Shown here: in pieces, positions 9,975 through 21,847 of the stretch
Position numbering within the stretch: the first letter of the stretch is position 1
Layout of the letters: every line of letters begins with the position of its first letter
Assembly: GCF_008831285.2 (NCBI RefSeq)
Contig: NW_022204618.1
Span: 24,745 to 88,744 of the forward strand
Length of the DNA: 64,000 bases
Direction: 5' to 3'
Source: Nymphaea colorata
Taxonomy: Eukaryota > Streptophyta > Magnoliopsida > Nymphaeales > Nymphaeaceae
The notes under the pieces: generated by a model
Databases searched by the model: none
What the model was told of the DNA's origin: nothing
What the model saw: only the letters and a program-made list of their open reading frames with translations
Made by a program: the position numbers and the translations under genes

Positions 9975-12900
9975 TCACTTCTCCCCCCGCAGGACGCGGT
10001 CCAACGCCACCTGCACCCTCTTGATCTCTTCGCTTGCCTGGGTTTTAGAGGCTTCGCTGAGCTCGCTGCCCAGGATGAAGACCTTGAGCTTGTTGTAGGC
10101 GAAGCTGACCTCCCGGATGCGCTCTCCAATGTACTTGTCGGTGGGGAGTTCTGCCTTGACGGTGGCCAGTTTGAGCAGTTTGTTCTTGTTGGACTCGAAC
10201 TGGTCGCCCACGCGGGAGTACTCGGCCATGTGTCCCCTCAGCAGCTGCAGGTTGTCCCTCACTGGCTTCAGGTACTGGTCCTCCAACGAGTGCGATCTCT
10301 CCTGATCCGCCAGGTTCTTAGCAGCGGCACTCAGCCGATCCTCTGTGTCCTTTATCTTGAGCTTCAGCTCCTTGATCTAGTCCAGTTGCTGCTTGGTGGT
10401 CTCCTGGCTGTTCTTGGAGAGGTTGAGGATCTCCTTCTGAGCCGCCTCCAGCTTTTGCTTCGTCTCCTAGAGCTGCTTATCGAATTTGTCCTTTGTTTCG
10501 CTCAGTAGAGAGATCTCTTTTTGGCTCTTCTTCTCGTATTAGGTAGAGGTCAGTTATAGAGTCTTCACCTTGTCCTTCAGAGCTGCCTTTTCTGATTATA
10601 GGTTCTTGATGAATGTTTCTTGCTTTTTCTGGGTTTCCTCTTTGACCTTGATGAGGGCGCTGGCTATCTATAGCTCCTGAGCTAATTTTTTCTTTTCATT
10701 CTATACTGTGTAGTTTTGCTCTCGCGAAGCAACTAGCTCAGCAGTTTTTTCCCTCAGTTGCTTTTATAGATCTGACTGTTTGCTGCTGAGCTGGAATTGA
10801 CCGCTTTTCAAACCGGTGATGGTCTATTCAAGTTCCTTTTCCTTTTGGGCAGCCTTTTCATTCCGCTTCCTGATGGTTTCGTTTAGTTCCTTGAGAGCAG
10901 CGTTGTCCTTTCCTGCCTGTTCCAGCTTGCTCCTGAGTTCCGTCTATATTTCGCTATACCGATTGTTCAGGTTTCCCTTCGCCTCTATCTCCTTGGCCTG
11001 TTTGGCTATCTGGCCATTCAATTTTTCATTCTCGCTTGTGAGTTTCTTGATCTCTTCCGAAGTTTTCTTTTACAGCTATTTGAGTTCTTTGGTCTTTTCG
11101 TTGAATTTGGATGTCAGCTATGTGAATTTATTAGCTTATGCCTTTGCTTGGTCCTGAAGGCTAGCGATGGTAGATTTGAGATTGGCTGACTCCTACTGGA
11201 ACCTGCTGGTTTCTCTAGATTGGGTCATCGAAAACTCCCTTTCCTTCTATCTCGCCTGTTCTTACAGTTGTTGAATGTTGGATTTGAGGGTGGAATTTTC
11301 GTCGGTTTTGCTCTCCAGTGCGCTGTTGAGGTTGTCCAGTTCCTCAGAAAGGGAAGTATTGACTTCTTTCAAGTTGGCAATCTCAGCCTATAAAGCACTA
11401 ATTTGATGATTGCAATTATCCAGTTAGTTCTGTAATTGTCCTTACAGATGGTTCCTAAGCTCTTCATTCTCCTGCAGCCTATCCTCCACTTCAAGCCTCA
11501 ACTGGTTTGACTCATTTCTCTCTCCTTAAAGTTATTCCTCCAGCTTTTTGTAAGCCTATTCATAGTTGGTATAGACTTGGTTGACCTTATTGATGACGCT
11601 GTTCATTAGCTGCTGGATCTAAGCTTCCTGGTGGATGGGAGCGAATTGAACCTTCGATCCTGTGAGGAATGCATTGAGGAATGCAGTTACTTTTTCCCAA
11701 TTTGTTTGGACATAGTTTTTGAATTTTTCTTGTACTCCTGAACCATTTTAATGGGCTTCATTGAGTCGATCGTTCAAGCTTTCTACCTCTATATCCAGTT
11801 CTATCAGCCGATCGTTCATCTTTGCGTTGCTGATGGACATTTCTTTGACTTTGCAGGTGAGTTCGCTGATCTCTTGGTGATTCTTTTCCGCTGTTTCTTT
11901 CAGAAAGGCAATCTCGTTGTTCTTGATCTTTATCGTGTATTATAGCTATTAGTTGCTTGCCTGTCCTTGCACCTTTGCCGCCTAGAGTGTCTTTATATCG
12001 GCCTTAAGTCTATCGATTTGGCTTTGATATTCTTCGGTTTCGTGTTCAAGAGAAGTTATTTTTTGCTATAGGACTGAGATTTTGAAGGCATCTTCCTACT
12101 CTTGGTGGCTTTGTTGTTCTGTAATTTTTTAATATTCTATTAAAGCCTTTTAATTGTCTCATAGTTAGAATTTATTTCTGCCTTGCATGCATTAAGTAAT
12201 TACTCTTTGCTGCGAACCTAGCTTGACAGACTAACCTCCAATTCTATCACTTCTTCTTCGAGAATTGATTTGCTCTTGTGGAGTTCTTCATGTTAGTTCT
12301 ATAATTTGATGAGTTTTGCATTGAGATTAATGATTTCTGCTTAAAGTCTCTCGATCCTGCTGTTGTATTCGTTGATTGTGTCCACTTGGTCTTCGCTCTC
12401 CTTGCATAGGGTTTGGATCTTTATCTACTTCTCCTTTAGCTATTTTTTCAGATTTTTTGCTTATTCCGAACTCTTTCTCTAGAGCTGGCGGATTTGCTAG
12501 GAAAGGGCTTCCACTTTTGAGCTTTAGCCCTGCTTGACGTTATTGAGCTCATCGATCTTCTTCTATTTCTCCTATACACTCTTCTTGAGGGATTCAATAT
12601 CCTTACTCAGGCTATCCTGCTCTTTCTGTAGATTTTTCAAAGCGTTTGTTTTTTCTTTCAAAGCAAGTTCAACCTATTCTGTTTTTTGACTTGCTTTTGG
12701 ATATTAGACTCTAAGATTGTTGCATTTTTGAGGTGTTTGCTTATCTACTGTTCCTGTTCTGCAATTTTTTCTTCAATTTTTTCTTCTCGTCCTCAAGGTC
12801 TAAATTATTGGCAAGAGATTCTTCCAGCTACTCTCGTTTGCTCTTCTAGGACTGGTATGATTATTTGATTTGGTCGATTTGCGAGAGTAATGCTTGGATT

Positions 12901-14190
12901 TTATCCTCCAGCAGTTCGTTATTTTTGGTCAAGCCGGTGGAATCTCTTCCCATTTATGCCAGTTTAAGCTCGTATTCTCCAGTTTTCGCCTGCATATCTG
13001 CCAGTTCCTTGGCATACTGTTCGTTTCTTTTGGCGAGCCGATTTCTCTCGTCTGTAAGTTGCTTTTCCTTTTAGCGAATGCTCAACCTAAGAGTTTTTTC
13101 CCTTTCCTAAAAGTCAGTGACTATATCGTTTTTCTCGAATATCATCTGTTGCTTTTCGTTCTCAGAAGCTGCTAATTTCTATGTTAGATTTTTTATCTGC
13201 TCCTTGTAGGAACTTTACTTGTATTCGAATCTCTTTTGGATGTTTTCGCTCGATTGCACGGAATCTTCGTATTTTTATTTGAATATCTTCAGCTGTCCTT
13301 ACGCTTACTTCAGTCCTCGTTACAATATGTCCTTCTTTGAGCTTGCGCTTTTCAGCTCCATGGCTGCTTGCTCATACTTTTTCTGGACTGTTTTTAGCTA
13401 TTTTTCCAGTTCACTCAGTTTTACCTTGGAAGTGTAGTCGTTACTGGGACTATTAGTGGTATACTAGCGTTCGCTTTTCTCGTCGGCTTTCCTCTTGGCG
13501 AAGCTGGATTGTTCCATTTCAAACTGATACTGTTTTTTCGAGCTTTATGCCTTTGACCTTTGAAGCTATTCAAACTTATCAGTGCTTTTCTTGAGATCAG
13601 AGCCTCCATGCGAGCCTTTAGGTGAGGTGAAGCCACTCGTTGCGCCTTAGAAAGTCTTTTGGCGACTTTTCTGTCCGAAATTGGGATGGCTTTTCGCGTA
13701 ATCGTCTCCTAAAGGTAGATCCGTGATGTGTTCTGTGCTCTGGACGAACTCTATTTCATTAAGGATTTGATAAGTGATACTGGTTTCGATAAAGGCATTT
13801 TTATCTGGGCATTTCTAGATGTTGAGAGTGAGTCTATTACTGCCTTTTTTGAGCATGTTGGTATGTATTGATGCTGTTCCTGCGGGGATCCTTCCACTGG
13901 AGGTGGTCAGAAAGATGCCGACCGAGATCTAAATTACTCATCCTCTACCTTCTTCTCTGAAAATGCGTTTCGGAGGGTATCGAAATAGAGACTGAACCGA
14001 TGCGCTGCTGAAAGCTAGAGGTATGCTTATCCCACTCGTAGCGGAACTTCAGTCCCGAAAGGTACTTCTTCGTTCTCTATATGACGCAATGGCTACCAAC
14101 CTTGAGGACGGCCAAAAGGGAACAGGGGAACCTGACTTGCAGTTTCACCCTATGGATGAGAACGTTGAGATTGATCTAGACGTGTCGCAT
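9975..14190 (-). CDS. Giant coiled-coil protein with N-terminal NT-C2 domain
   Basis: About 1400 residues. Residues 1-180 look like an NT-C2 (EEIG1/EHBP1 N-terminal) domain: VEINLNVLIHRVKLQV, KYLSGLKFRYEWDKHTSSF, GTASIHTNMLKKGSNRLTLNI, ITYQILNEIEF. The rest is almost continuous heptad-repeat coiled coil rich in Glu, Lys, Gln and Leu, where the reassigned TAA/TAG codons are very frequent, consistent with Glu. TGA 9975 ends it. Proteins of this build anchor to basal bodies, cell cortex or membranes; ciliary location is inference. At least two frame changes (about 13950 in the C2 domain and 11735 in the coil) were not resolved to introns. It faces the ESCRT-III gene tail to tail, 45 nt apart. 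Confidence 0.75.
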
Positions 14191-14242
14191 GAAGATATTT
14201 ACAACTCAGTAAAATAAAAGTGAATTAGTAGAGCAATAAACA

Positions 14243-15194
14243 TCATTTTTTATTAATAAAATCAAAATCGGATAAATTTTTCATCTTCACAGGACTCTAG
14301 GAGTGCAAATTGGACCACAGTTCACTGAATTGGCTTGATTATTCCCTGAATGATTTGGAAATTGGGCTCTATGATTACTTTTTTTTGGGTGGATTGTTCC
14401 AGATACTCTTTATCTTGGATTATGATTGCTTGTGAGCGTTTATTTTGGGATGGTAGGTCTCTCCCTTCATCACTTATTTTATTATCTAGGTGGATCGTAA
14501 TTATTTGGTCTTTTAGCTCTGCTTCAATCTTTCCTCAAATGGCTTACTGATTTCTATATTTCTATTGATTTTCGGCTTAAATGTGACTCCTGACATCTCG
14601 GATTAGGACTTTTCGACTAGCCTATGCGCTATAGCTTCTTCTTTTGCCGTCTTTGATTGATCATAGCCTTGATATTTAGGCGTAACGTCCCTATATTCTT
14701 GATTAGCCATTTGCTTCAAGTTATTAATATGCTATAGCTCTCTTTCCTCTTCCATTTCTCTCATTTTTTTCTATTTCTCCAAAATTCCTTTGAATTTTTC
14801 GCTAACATTTCCGATGGGTTTCATATAATTGGTAAAATGGATAGAGGAGATAGATTTTTTCTTCATCGGTTTTACTTAGGGGTTATTCTGTGAGCTTTTG
14901 GTATGGCTTTATTTTTTGAAAGTGGGTGCGAGCATGAATTGCTTGATGGGAGTATTGTTGAAAGTGGTATTGGAGTTTGTGTGCTGTTTGATGGGACTTG
15001 CTGTAGGACTAACCATGGATGGTGAGTACATGGATATCTCTTCAAATAGGCTATTCAGGGATTATGATATGGACCGTATGTTCAAAATGGCTTTCCTTTC
15101 TATCTATGTTGATGTGGTAATACTTCAAGGGATTATTATTAGTTTGCCCTATTCTTTTCACTTTTCTTCCTCCGATATATTTATCGTAGTCCAT
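14243..15194 (-). CDS. Unrecognised ciliate protein with FKPKINR motif
   Basis: About 310 residues, starting MDYDKYIGGRKV at 15194. The 3' two thirds, from about 15030 to TGA 14243, is one clean frame. It contains a helical charged region (EKFKGILEKEKKMREMEEE) and a TFKPKINRNIEISKPFEERL motif of a kind common in ciliary axoneme-associated proteins. One frame change lies near 15060; no fitting intron was found. Function unknown; an axonemal or cortical role is a guess. Confidence 0.6.
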
Positions 15195-15343
15195 AAGATT
15201 ATCATTATAAAGTTAGCAAAGTATAAGTGAATTGTAGCTTGGCATGTTTATTGATTAATATTCTAGATTTTCTTTGGAGTTTCGAAATAATTATCATTTA
15301 TTTTTGTTTATAAATTTAATAAAATAGCTAAAAAGTTATAAGC

Positions 15344-16040
15344 ATGGAGGAGGAGACGAAAAAATAAAAGAAACGGTTCAAATATTCCAAAATTAACAAC
15401 CCTAACAACATGAAACGTTCAGCATCATCCCTTGCCATATAAACTCAAAACATAAAGCTAAATATCGTGATCATAACACTTCATCTAATTGCTGCATTCC
15501 AATTCAAGGACCACAAGAACCAGGAGTAAAATATTTTAGCCACTCACTAACTACACCCAAAGGCATTAATCTTTCAGCTTAGACCGAGCTAGTAAAAGTG
15601 CAAGCATGAGTGGATCACAAAATAGAAATCATAACATTTTTCGCAGCCTAAAAAATGATAGAATCTCCTCTGAGCAGATCTACCAGAAATCAAGGAAGAT
15701 GAAAGATTCATCAATCTGAAACTCAAAAAGACCAGACAGAGCCTATCAATGACTAAACAACAAGAACTGAGAATAAAGGCTTAAAAGTGGAAAAGGTTAA
15801 AAATTATTATGAAGAAAAACTCGAAAAAAAGCTAATCCCAAAGGCTCTCAAGACAGCAAAAACGATGACATAATGAAACCGGTTTAGTTCGCTAAAATGG
15901 TCAAAGAATTGAGATCAAGTTCAAGGCTGAAAGCCCAAAAAAACTCTAAAGCTGTTCTAAGGATAGTTGGTGATTTCGCCAATCATCTCGACGGGAAGAT
16001 CAGTGGTAAATACGAAAAGTATGGCGCACATAGGAAATGA
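15344..16040 (+). CDS. Small basic protein, unrecognised
   Basis: ATG 15344, EEETKKEKKRFKY at the start, a hydrophobic stretch (NIVIITLHLIAAF) that may be one membrane segment, then Lys/Arg-rich helices and a C-terminus ending YEKYGAHRK before TGA 16038. Two frame changes (near 15650 and 15860) are unresolved; AT-rich codon use. No family assigned. Confidence 0.45.
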
Positions 16041-16090
16041 TATGATAAATACTATATGATGAGCTTATATAAATACAGGATCATTTTAGT

Positions 16091-17434
16091 TCAAATGTAG
16101 TCCAGACCTTGTATTGACTTCATCAAATTGAAACAAGAATAATGATACCATCCCTTTTCCTCGATATGCTCTCCACTATCTCCAATCTCAAGTAAGCACA
16201 GTTGGCAAACAGGAAGTCTTTACACTGTTTATGAGAATTTAACATGAAGGTCATAAAGACTGTAGTTTTTTTATATGCAGTGCTTTAAGATCTTGCCGTA
16301 ATCATGAGGATAAAGAGTATTATTCTAAGCTTAAGCGTATCGGTTGAAGCGGTTCTTTATCTATTTGCAATTTTTAAGTGTTTTCACCAAGTTCGAGTTT
16401 GTCTTTATCGTGCAAACCTTCATCAGTTGGATCATCCTTTCGCAAAGATATGCAATCTGGAGCAATCCCTTTATGTATACTAAAATCGCTGGAAAAGTAT
16501 CAGCCTTTTCTTCAACCTCTCTAAAGACTTCATCATTTAAGGATTTGCATCTTTCTATTTCTTGATTCGTGTAATTGATGATTAGCTCCGCATAGTTTTT
16601 CAGCTTATTGAGGGTATTATTTTTCTACAAGATGAACAACATGCAAAAAGAGTTAAATACATTCTATTGCTTTTATTGTGAACTTGACCTTGCAATCAGA
16701 TCATTGTTGATGCAGGAATCAATAAGAATCTTTCCGAGCTTATAACATAAGCCTTTTTACTTGTTCTTGTCACTTAAAAGATGCTCAACGTATTTTTCAG
16801 TTATCGTACTTTTATTATATATCTTGTTGTAAAGAGCTTTGCTTTGTCTCAACGCACGTTCCACCTTCTCTTCATCTTACTCCTCAACAACTGAAGTATA
16901 TTTTGCAGTCAGCTCATGCATTTCCTTTACGATTTTATACTGTTCAGAAAAATGTTAATACTCAGGAGAGGATTAGAGGTTTGCAGATCGAAGATGATTG
17001 ATGATGGTCAAGTAAAATGAAGCATTGCATTCAAACGATTTATGTCGTAACTATTTTTTGATGAAGGCTTTATCCGACTCTGAAAATTAGACCTTTAAGT
17101 TGTCGATAATATCGTATTTTTTCTCGTCTTCAGGTAAATAAAGTTGGGAATTCATCAGCATGTTTGGCTCTACGTCCAAATCAACAACTGTTTGGATGAT
17201 TTCCTGTGGAATTTAAGGAACAACGATAAGGAAATCATCGTTGATATCCTGAATATCGGTGGCTATGGTCTATTGCTTTGATTGGCCATGAGAGGAAAGG
17301 AAAAGATCAGCAGTCTCATGGTTTATTACAGGCGTTTATATAGCTACTTTGCTTTCAAATACATCAAAATCGAAAAGATTTCGCTTTGATATGATGATGA
17401 GTAAGCGGTTGAGGAGTGGGAAGAGCAGGGACAT
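16091..17434 (-). CDS. Unrecognised 447-residue protein with C-terminal Cys/His cluster
   Basis: One uninterrupted frame without introns, ATG 17434 to TGA 16091, with many internal TAA/TAG. Mostly alpha-helical composition. The last 60 residues contain PVCQLCLLEIGDSGEHIEEKGWYHYSCFN, a C-x2-C...H-x2-C pattern that could bind zinc, as in the C-terminal rings of vacuolar-sorting subunits. The helical repeats plus terminal zinc motif suggest membrane-traffic tethering, but this is inference and the family is not recognised. Confidence 0.7.
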
Positions 17435-17516
17435 GGTTCGTTTATATGGGAAATCAAAAGCTAGCTGTTAATGAGGAGGTATTACAATCTTTTAGCATTG
17501 AGAATAGTTAATTTAC

Positions 17517-18813
17517 TCAGATCTTGATGGCTTTGGTGGTTCTGGTATGAGACTGGCTCTTCCACTACATTTCCTGATTAAAATCCATCATTCCATTCTT
17601 ATTCCTATTAATCAACTTCATCATCGTCCATTTAAATAGGAATCTATATATTGGACTGGACGTTTGGAGCAGCATGTATGTTTCTGTAGGGTAATGATTA
17701 GCGTTGGTGTTAAAGTTTATCGATGCATCGAAATTAAGCAAAGAAGATTCGTAAGTATTTTGAACTATTTAGTCGTTGAATGAGGTTTATTATTGAATAA
17801 ACTTGAAGTCAAAATCGCTGTTTCCTGAAACAGCTAGGTTATTAGCTGCAGTTTGGCTTGCAAAGATATCAAAACTAGCTTTTCTAACATGGCTCTACTC
17901 AAAGTTTTTTGCACTCTATGGTTTCTTTGTCATGTCTTCTTGTGCTGGTTCTTTTTTCCTAAATACTTCATGCAAGCTTGGCTCATTATTCTTCAACTAA
18001 GTTTAACGAATTCCATTTCCCAAATGCTTAGTTTTTATGTATCTTTAAGCCCAAGATCCTTGGTCATGGCTCTCTCCATGTTGTATCAAAGTTAAACATG
18101 CTGAAGACGATTGGTTGCTGTTGGGGTGCTGGTGGTGTATACTAATATTAGGTTTTGGTTAGATTTTATTTATTGCTTTCGAAGGTGAGGTCGAATTGAT
18201 ACTCATTTGCATTGTATCCTTGGGAATGATTTTCCACTGGTTTTGCTGGTTGAGCTTGCTCGACAGTAGACTCGACCCACTATCAAGTTCTTCGACTTCC
18301 TGGTAGGGAGTGTTGGCAGGTTCTGAATTTTTTTGTTCTGCGAGTTTGATAAGATTCAATTTCTGGAAGCTTTTTTAGCAGAAGCTATCGATTTGGCTTT
18401 AGAGCTACTTTTTCTTCTTTTCTTCGCTATTCTAAAGATTGGTGGGTTTTGCTTGGTGGAAGGCGTTATAGTTGTGTAATTTTTGAGCAATTTCCTTTAG
18501 AATTTTTTGGTAACTTCCTTATCGGTGATTTCTCCGTATATTTTTTTCTACTACATAAGCAGGTAAAGCTTGAGCTTGTCCTCGTGGGCAAGGGTGAGGA
18601 AGATTTGGATGTATTCGGCTTGTTGCCGAAGGTAGCCAGCAGAAACTCCTTGTTGTAGTACGGTTGAACGGTTGTATACATGGAATCGATGCTGTTTAAT
18701 GGTTGAGGAGGATAGGTTTGCCTCAACTGTGAGGATGTGGTCACTTGACCGTAACCGTAGGGCGACATTCGCGTGTCTTGAAAGGTGAACGACGAGTTAA
18801 AGTACGGATTCAT
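17517..18813 (-). CDS. Unrecognised Asn/Ser-rich protein
   Basis: Starts MNPYFNSSFTFQDTRMSP (18813) with a Gln/Pro/Tyr-rich leader, followed by a helical segment (YIQIFLTLAHEDKLKLYLLMEEKK) in another frame, then a Ser/Asn-rich region down to TGA 17517. Frame changes occur near 18610 and 18365. Low-complexity flanks around one helical core suggest an adaptor or RNA-associated protein; no family recognised. Confidence 0.5.
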
Positions 18814-18965
18814 TTTAATTCGAACTTTTAATTATTAATTATTAATCAATCAATCGGTAACTACCGAATCAACAGATATCAAATCATCAAACTCCACCCT
18901 TTTTTTATCGATATAGTTTTTGCTGCGTATTATCGGTGAGATAAATTCATAATAAAAAATCAAAA

Positions 18966-19164
18966 ATGCTCTGCAAAATTACCCATATGTATGAAAAGGT
19001 TTCAGGGATGATCGCGATTAGTCCTTATATTATGATTCCTATTATGTGCGTAAGTTTATTTGCGAATTCTCTCAGACTTACTGCATCCGTCAAGATGATT
19101 GCAACGAAGACGACCATTACCAGTAGCACTGTATAAGGTATTGGTTCATTTGCTTTTGATTGAC
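18966..19164 (+). CDS. Possible small membrane or Cys-rich ORF
   Basis: Open frame MLCKITHMYEKVSGMIAISPYIMIPIMC. Read straight on it gives a single hydrophobic segment and ends in TGA. Removing a 26-nt GT-AG segment instead gives a Cys-rich tail. Neither reading has independent support. Confidence 0.2.
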
Positions 19165-19264
19165 TGTGAGCGATGGCACGTAGAAATCTTACCTTTGGTT
19201 TTGGAGTGGCATCCTATTCTTTTATCAGATTATAATTAGGATTATGAAGCGAATCAAGTAGTAA

Positions 19265-20216
19265 ATGGAACGGTGGATTGGCTTTGTAAAGGAACATCCC
19301 AAGACCTCCATATCAATCGCTGCCGCTACACTCATTGTTTCGTTAATGCGTAAATACCACTACAAGTTGGTGGTTAATCCAGGTACAATTTATTGTATTA
19401 AGATGTCGGCGGAAGGCACAACAATCAAAACCAATAAGGTTTTCGCCATCCTAGTTAGCAAGGATTGGCATCATAGGACATTGAAATCGTTACAGAAGGT
19501 AGTCACACCTTGAGAGGCTGGTATATCAAGCACCCAAATCCTTCCCAAATCATCATTTATTTTCACTAAAATGCAGGAAGTAACAATTTCCTTATCAAGA
19601 TATCGGTGGACGGCTCTTCTACATAAAGTCATTCCTATAAAATTCCGATTCCAACATATTGCTGGTTGCTTATAGTGGTTTTTCTTAGAGTGATGGAAAT
19701 TCTAAGCCAAATGAGTCTCAAATCATGAAGGATGCAGCAGCTATACTCAGGAGGGGAATTTAGATCTCAAAGAATTAAAATTTGCCTCTTTTTGTTTTCG
19801 GAAGAAGCTTAGGAGGAGCTGCAGCTGTTCACGTCCTTTCCAGACCGTAATTCAAGCATGCAGCTAAGGGATTGATCTTGGAAAACACCTTTACCAGCGT
19901 GTATGATGTTGCTTCAAACATTGTCCCTAGTGTCTTGTTTCCACTGAAATTCTTCCTTTGGGCCTCCACTTCCAATAGTTATCAACAATCACAAATGAAG
20001 GACCTCCATACTCCAGTGCTGTTCATAAAGGGGCGAAGAGATCAAATCGTGCCGACGAAGTTGATGGACCAACTATAACAGGAATGCATTAAATACAAAT
20101 TGGAGCATTACTCTTTTTAGGTTCCTAATGGAACTCATAACGAAACTTGGTACCAAGGAGGAAAGCAATATTTCGGCATTTTCAACGAATTCCTTAGCCG
20201 TTACTCAAAGCTATGA
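19265..20216 (+). CDS. BEM46/ABHD13-family alpha/beta hydrolase
   Basis: 303 residues after two 20-nt introns (19439-19458 and 19580-19599), length exactly divisible by three. N-terminal membrane anchor (SISIAAATLIVSLM, residues 14-30). Oxyanion region YFHENAGNIGGRL, in which the E is a TAA codon. Nucleophile elbow FGRSLGGAAAVHV (Ser), LILENTFTS, acid GRRDQIVP (Asp) and catalytic His in PNGTHNETW. All three members of the Ser-Asp-His triad are therefore present. BEM46 proteins are membrane-anchored hydrolases of the ER/plasma membrane with an unclear substrate. Intact. Confidence 0.92.
19439..19458 (+). other. 20-nt intron
   Basis: GTTTTCGCCATCCTAGTTAG; joins TIKTNK to QGLASEDIEIV. The only clearly supported intron starting GTT. 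A at position 15. Confidence 0.85.
19580..19599 (+). other. 20-nt intron
   Basis: GTAACAATTTCCTTATCAAG; splicing creates the family motif ENAGNIGGRL. A at position 15. Confidence 0.93.
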
Positions 20217-20327
20217 TGATTTCTCTTTTAGAACAAATGCAACATTCATTTATTTAAATATCTTGGCTTAATGTGGTCGGCATTTTTAAAAGGGCATATA
20301 ATTTATAATTGACACCTTGTCGAGCGG

Positions 20328-21825
20328 ATGAGCTGCATTTACAAAAGAAGCAAATTCTACACCACCGCCACTCTCAACCCGCAGGACATGTCGAGCCGAT
20401 CGGATATAAATTCTTGAACAATGCCGAGTAGAGCAGGCAATCAAAGCCCAAGAAGTATGGCGAGGCAAAGAACATCTTTTTGGTAGAGAAAACACTCATG
20501 AGACATATCTCCACCTTGCGCACATACGCTTCTGATGTCGTCAGGAACCTCAAGGTCAGCGATTCCGCACGCAAGAACTTCTACATGAACGGATCTAATA
20601 CGGAAATGCTGACTAAGGATTCCACGAATGACATGATAGCAGAACTTCGCAATAATTACTTCAAAAATAGCGGAAATACTAGCTGATTCAATACCTTTAG
20701 TTGGCTATCTTGCTGCACACGAATTAGTATTACCTGAGCATTCGGGATTACGCTCTCTCAACATACTTCGTCTACTATCACGGTGAAAACAAAAGGTTTT
20801 ATAACCAGCTTGAAGCCACGCTCATCTCTGAGTTTCTTGAGTATTAGCACGTAATCATCATCAATTCTCCCAAATTGTCTCGTCCACAACTGAGGAGAAT
20901 CACCAATTATGAAAATTTGAAAGAAGTGGAAGAGTATATTCGAGAAATCAACGATATTGGCAAAGAAAAAGACCCCTTTTACACTGGACTGCATATCTTC
21001 ATCAGTGATTACCTGCCTGAATGCTCAACTGTCAACTTTGCACAAGAGAGAAGGAATTTTGGCCATTTCTGCAGTTCAATATCTTAGTCCTGGTGAGTAC
21101 TTTAGCTGAGGGCCAAAACGCTATCATCAGAGTGAAGGGAACATTTACTCACAAGACATCCGAGTATATCTTTCTGTTGAAAATGGCATTCAACCGCGTC
21201 AACTTCCAAAAGAATATAATCTCCAATCCCTTTACTCACGATAAGTATGTGATCTGTGAGAACTTCAACAAGGAAAATGGCAAAATCATAGCGGAATACC
21301 TTATCAATAACTATGATCTACTCTATAGCCACCAAGACGAGAAATTGCTTGTCGATCCGAAGATGACTTTCACTCAAGATTTCCAAAAAAATATTGCTAC
21401 GTTTAACGACTCAACGCCAATCATGAAGGCTCTCAAGGACCTTTCAAACGATTACCACGAAAATAGTAACATTTTGGTCTATCCTAACAAGGAAGCTCTT
21501 TTGAAGAAGATTTCATAATTGAAGATAAAAAACTTCAACGATCTTGCTTGTAAATGGAGGTGATAATCCCAAACCCAGCTTAGAAAAAGGAAGAGGCCAA
21601 GACAATAGAAATAAAGTAGAAAATTGCTGTAGAGATCAATTTTTAGGCGTTCAAAGTGAATGAAAAACCCAAGAAGGCTGCAATTGACTACCACGATATT
21701 TCCCAAAAGAAAGCTAATTAAATAGATGCTGTCGTCATCAGTATATATCGAAGGGTGATAAAAGTCTCATTCAGAAAAAATAGAAGACCAAAAAGAAGAA
21801 GGCATAAAAAGAGGATGATGTGTGA
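20328..21825 (+). CDS. Unrecognised protein, weakly FtsJ/methyltransferase-like, Lys-rich tail
   Basis: About 490 residues in several frames from ATG 20328 to TGA 21823. Parts: KPKKYGEAKNIFLVEKTLM; RNNYFKNSGNT; a core with SIRDYALSTYFVYYHGENKRFYNQLEATL; and AIIRVKGTFTHKTSEYIFLLKMAF..NIISNPFTHDKYVICENF. The last resembles the C-terminal strand-helix of FtsJ/RrmJ 2'-O-methyltransferases, but no SAM-binding GxG motif was seen, so this is tentative. The end is Lys/Glu-rich (KKEKTKKKKAEKEDDV), possibly a nuclear signal. Frame changes near 20410, 20690, 21070, 21560 and 21750 were not all resolved. Ends 22 nt from the convergent helicase gene. Confidence 0.45.
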
Positions 21826-21847
21826 ATATAAATTTCTACATATAATA

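Noticed and set aside
14898-15230. Plus-strand ORF with hydrophobic runs
   Set aside because: Antisense to the FKPKINR-motif gene; no independent support.
19265-20216. Pseudogene or sequencing indels in the BEM46 hydrolase
   Set aside because: Both frame changes disappear on removing 20-nt GT-AG introns and the coding length becomes exact.
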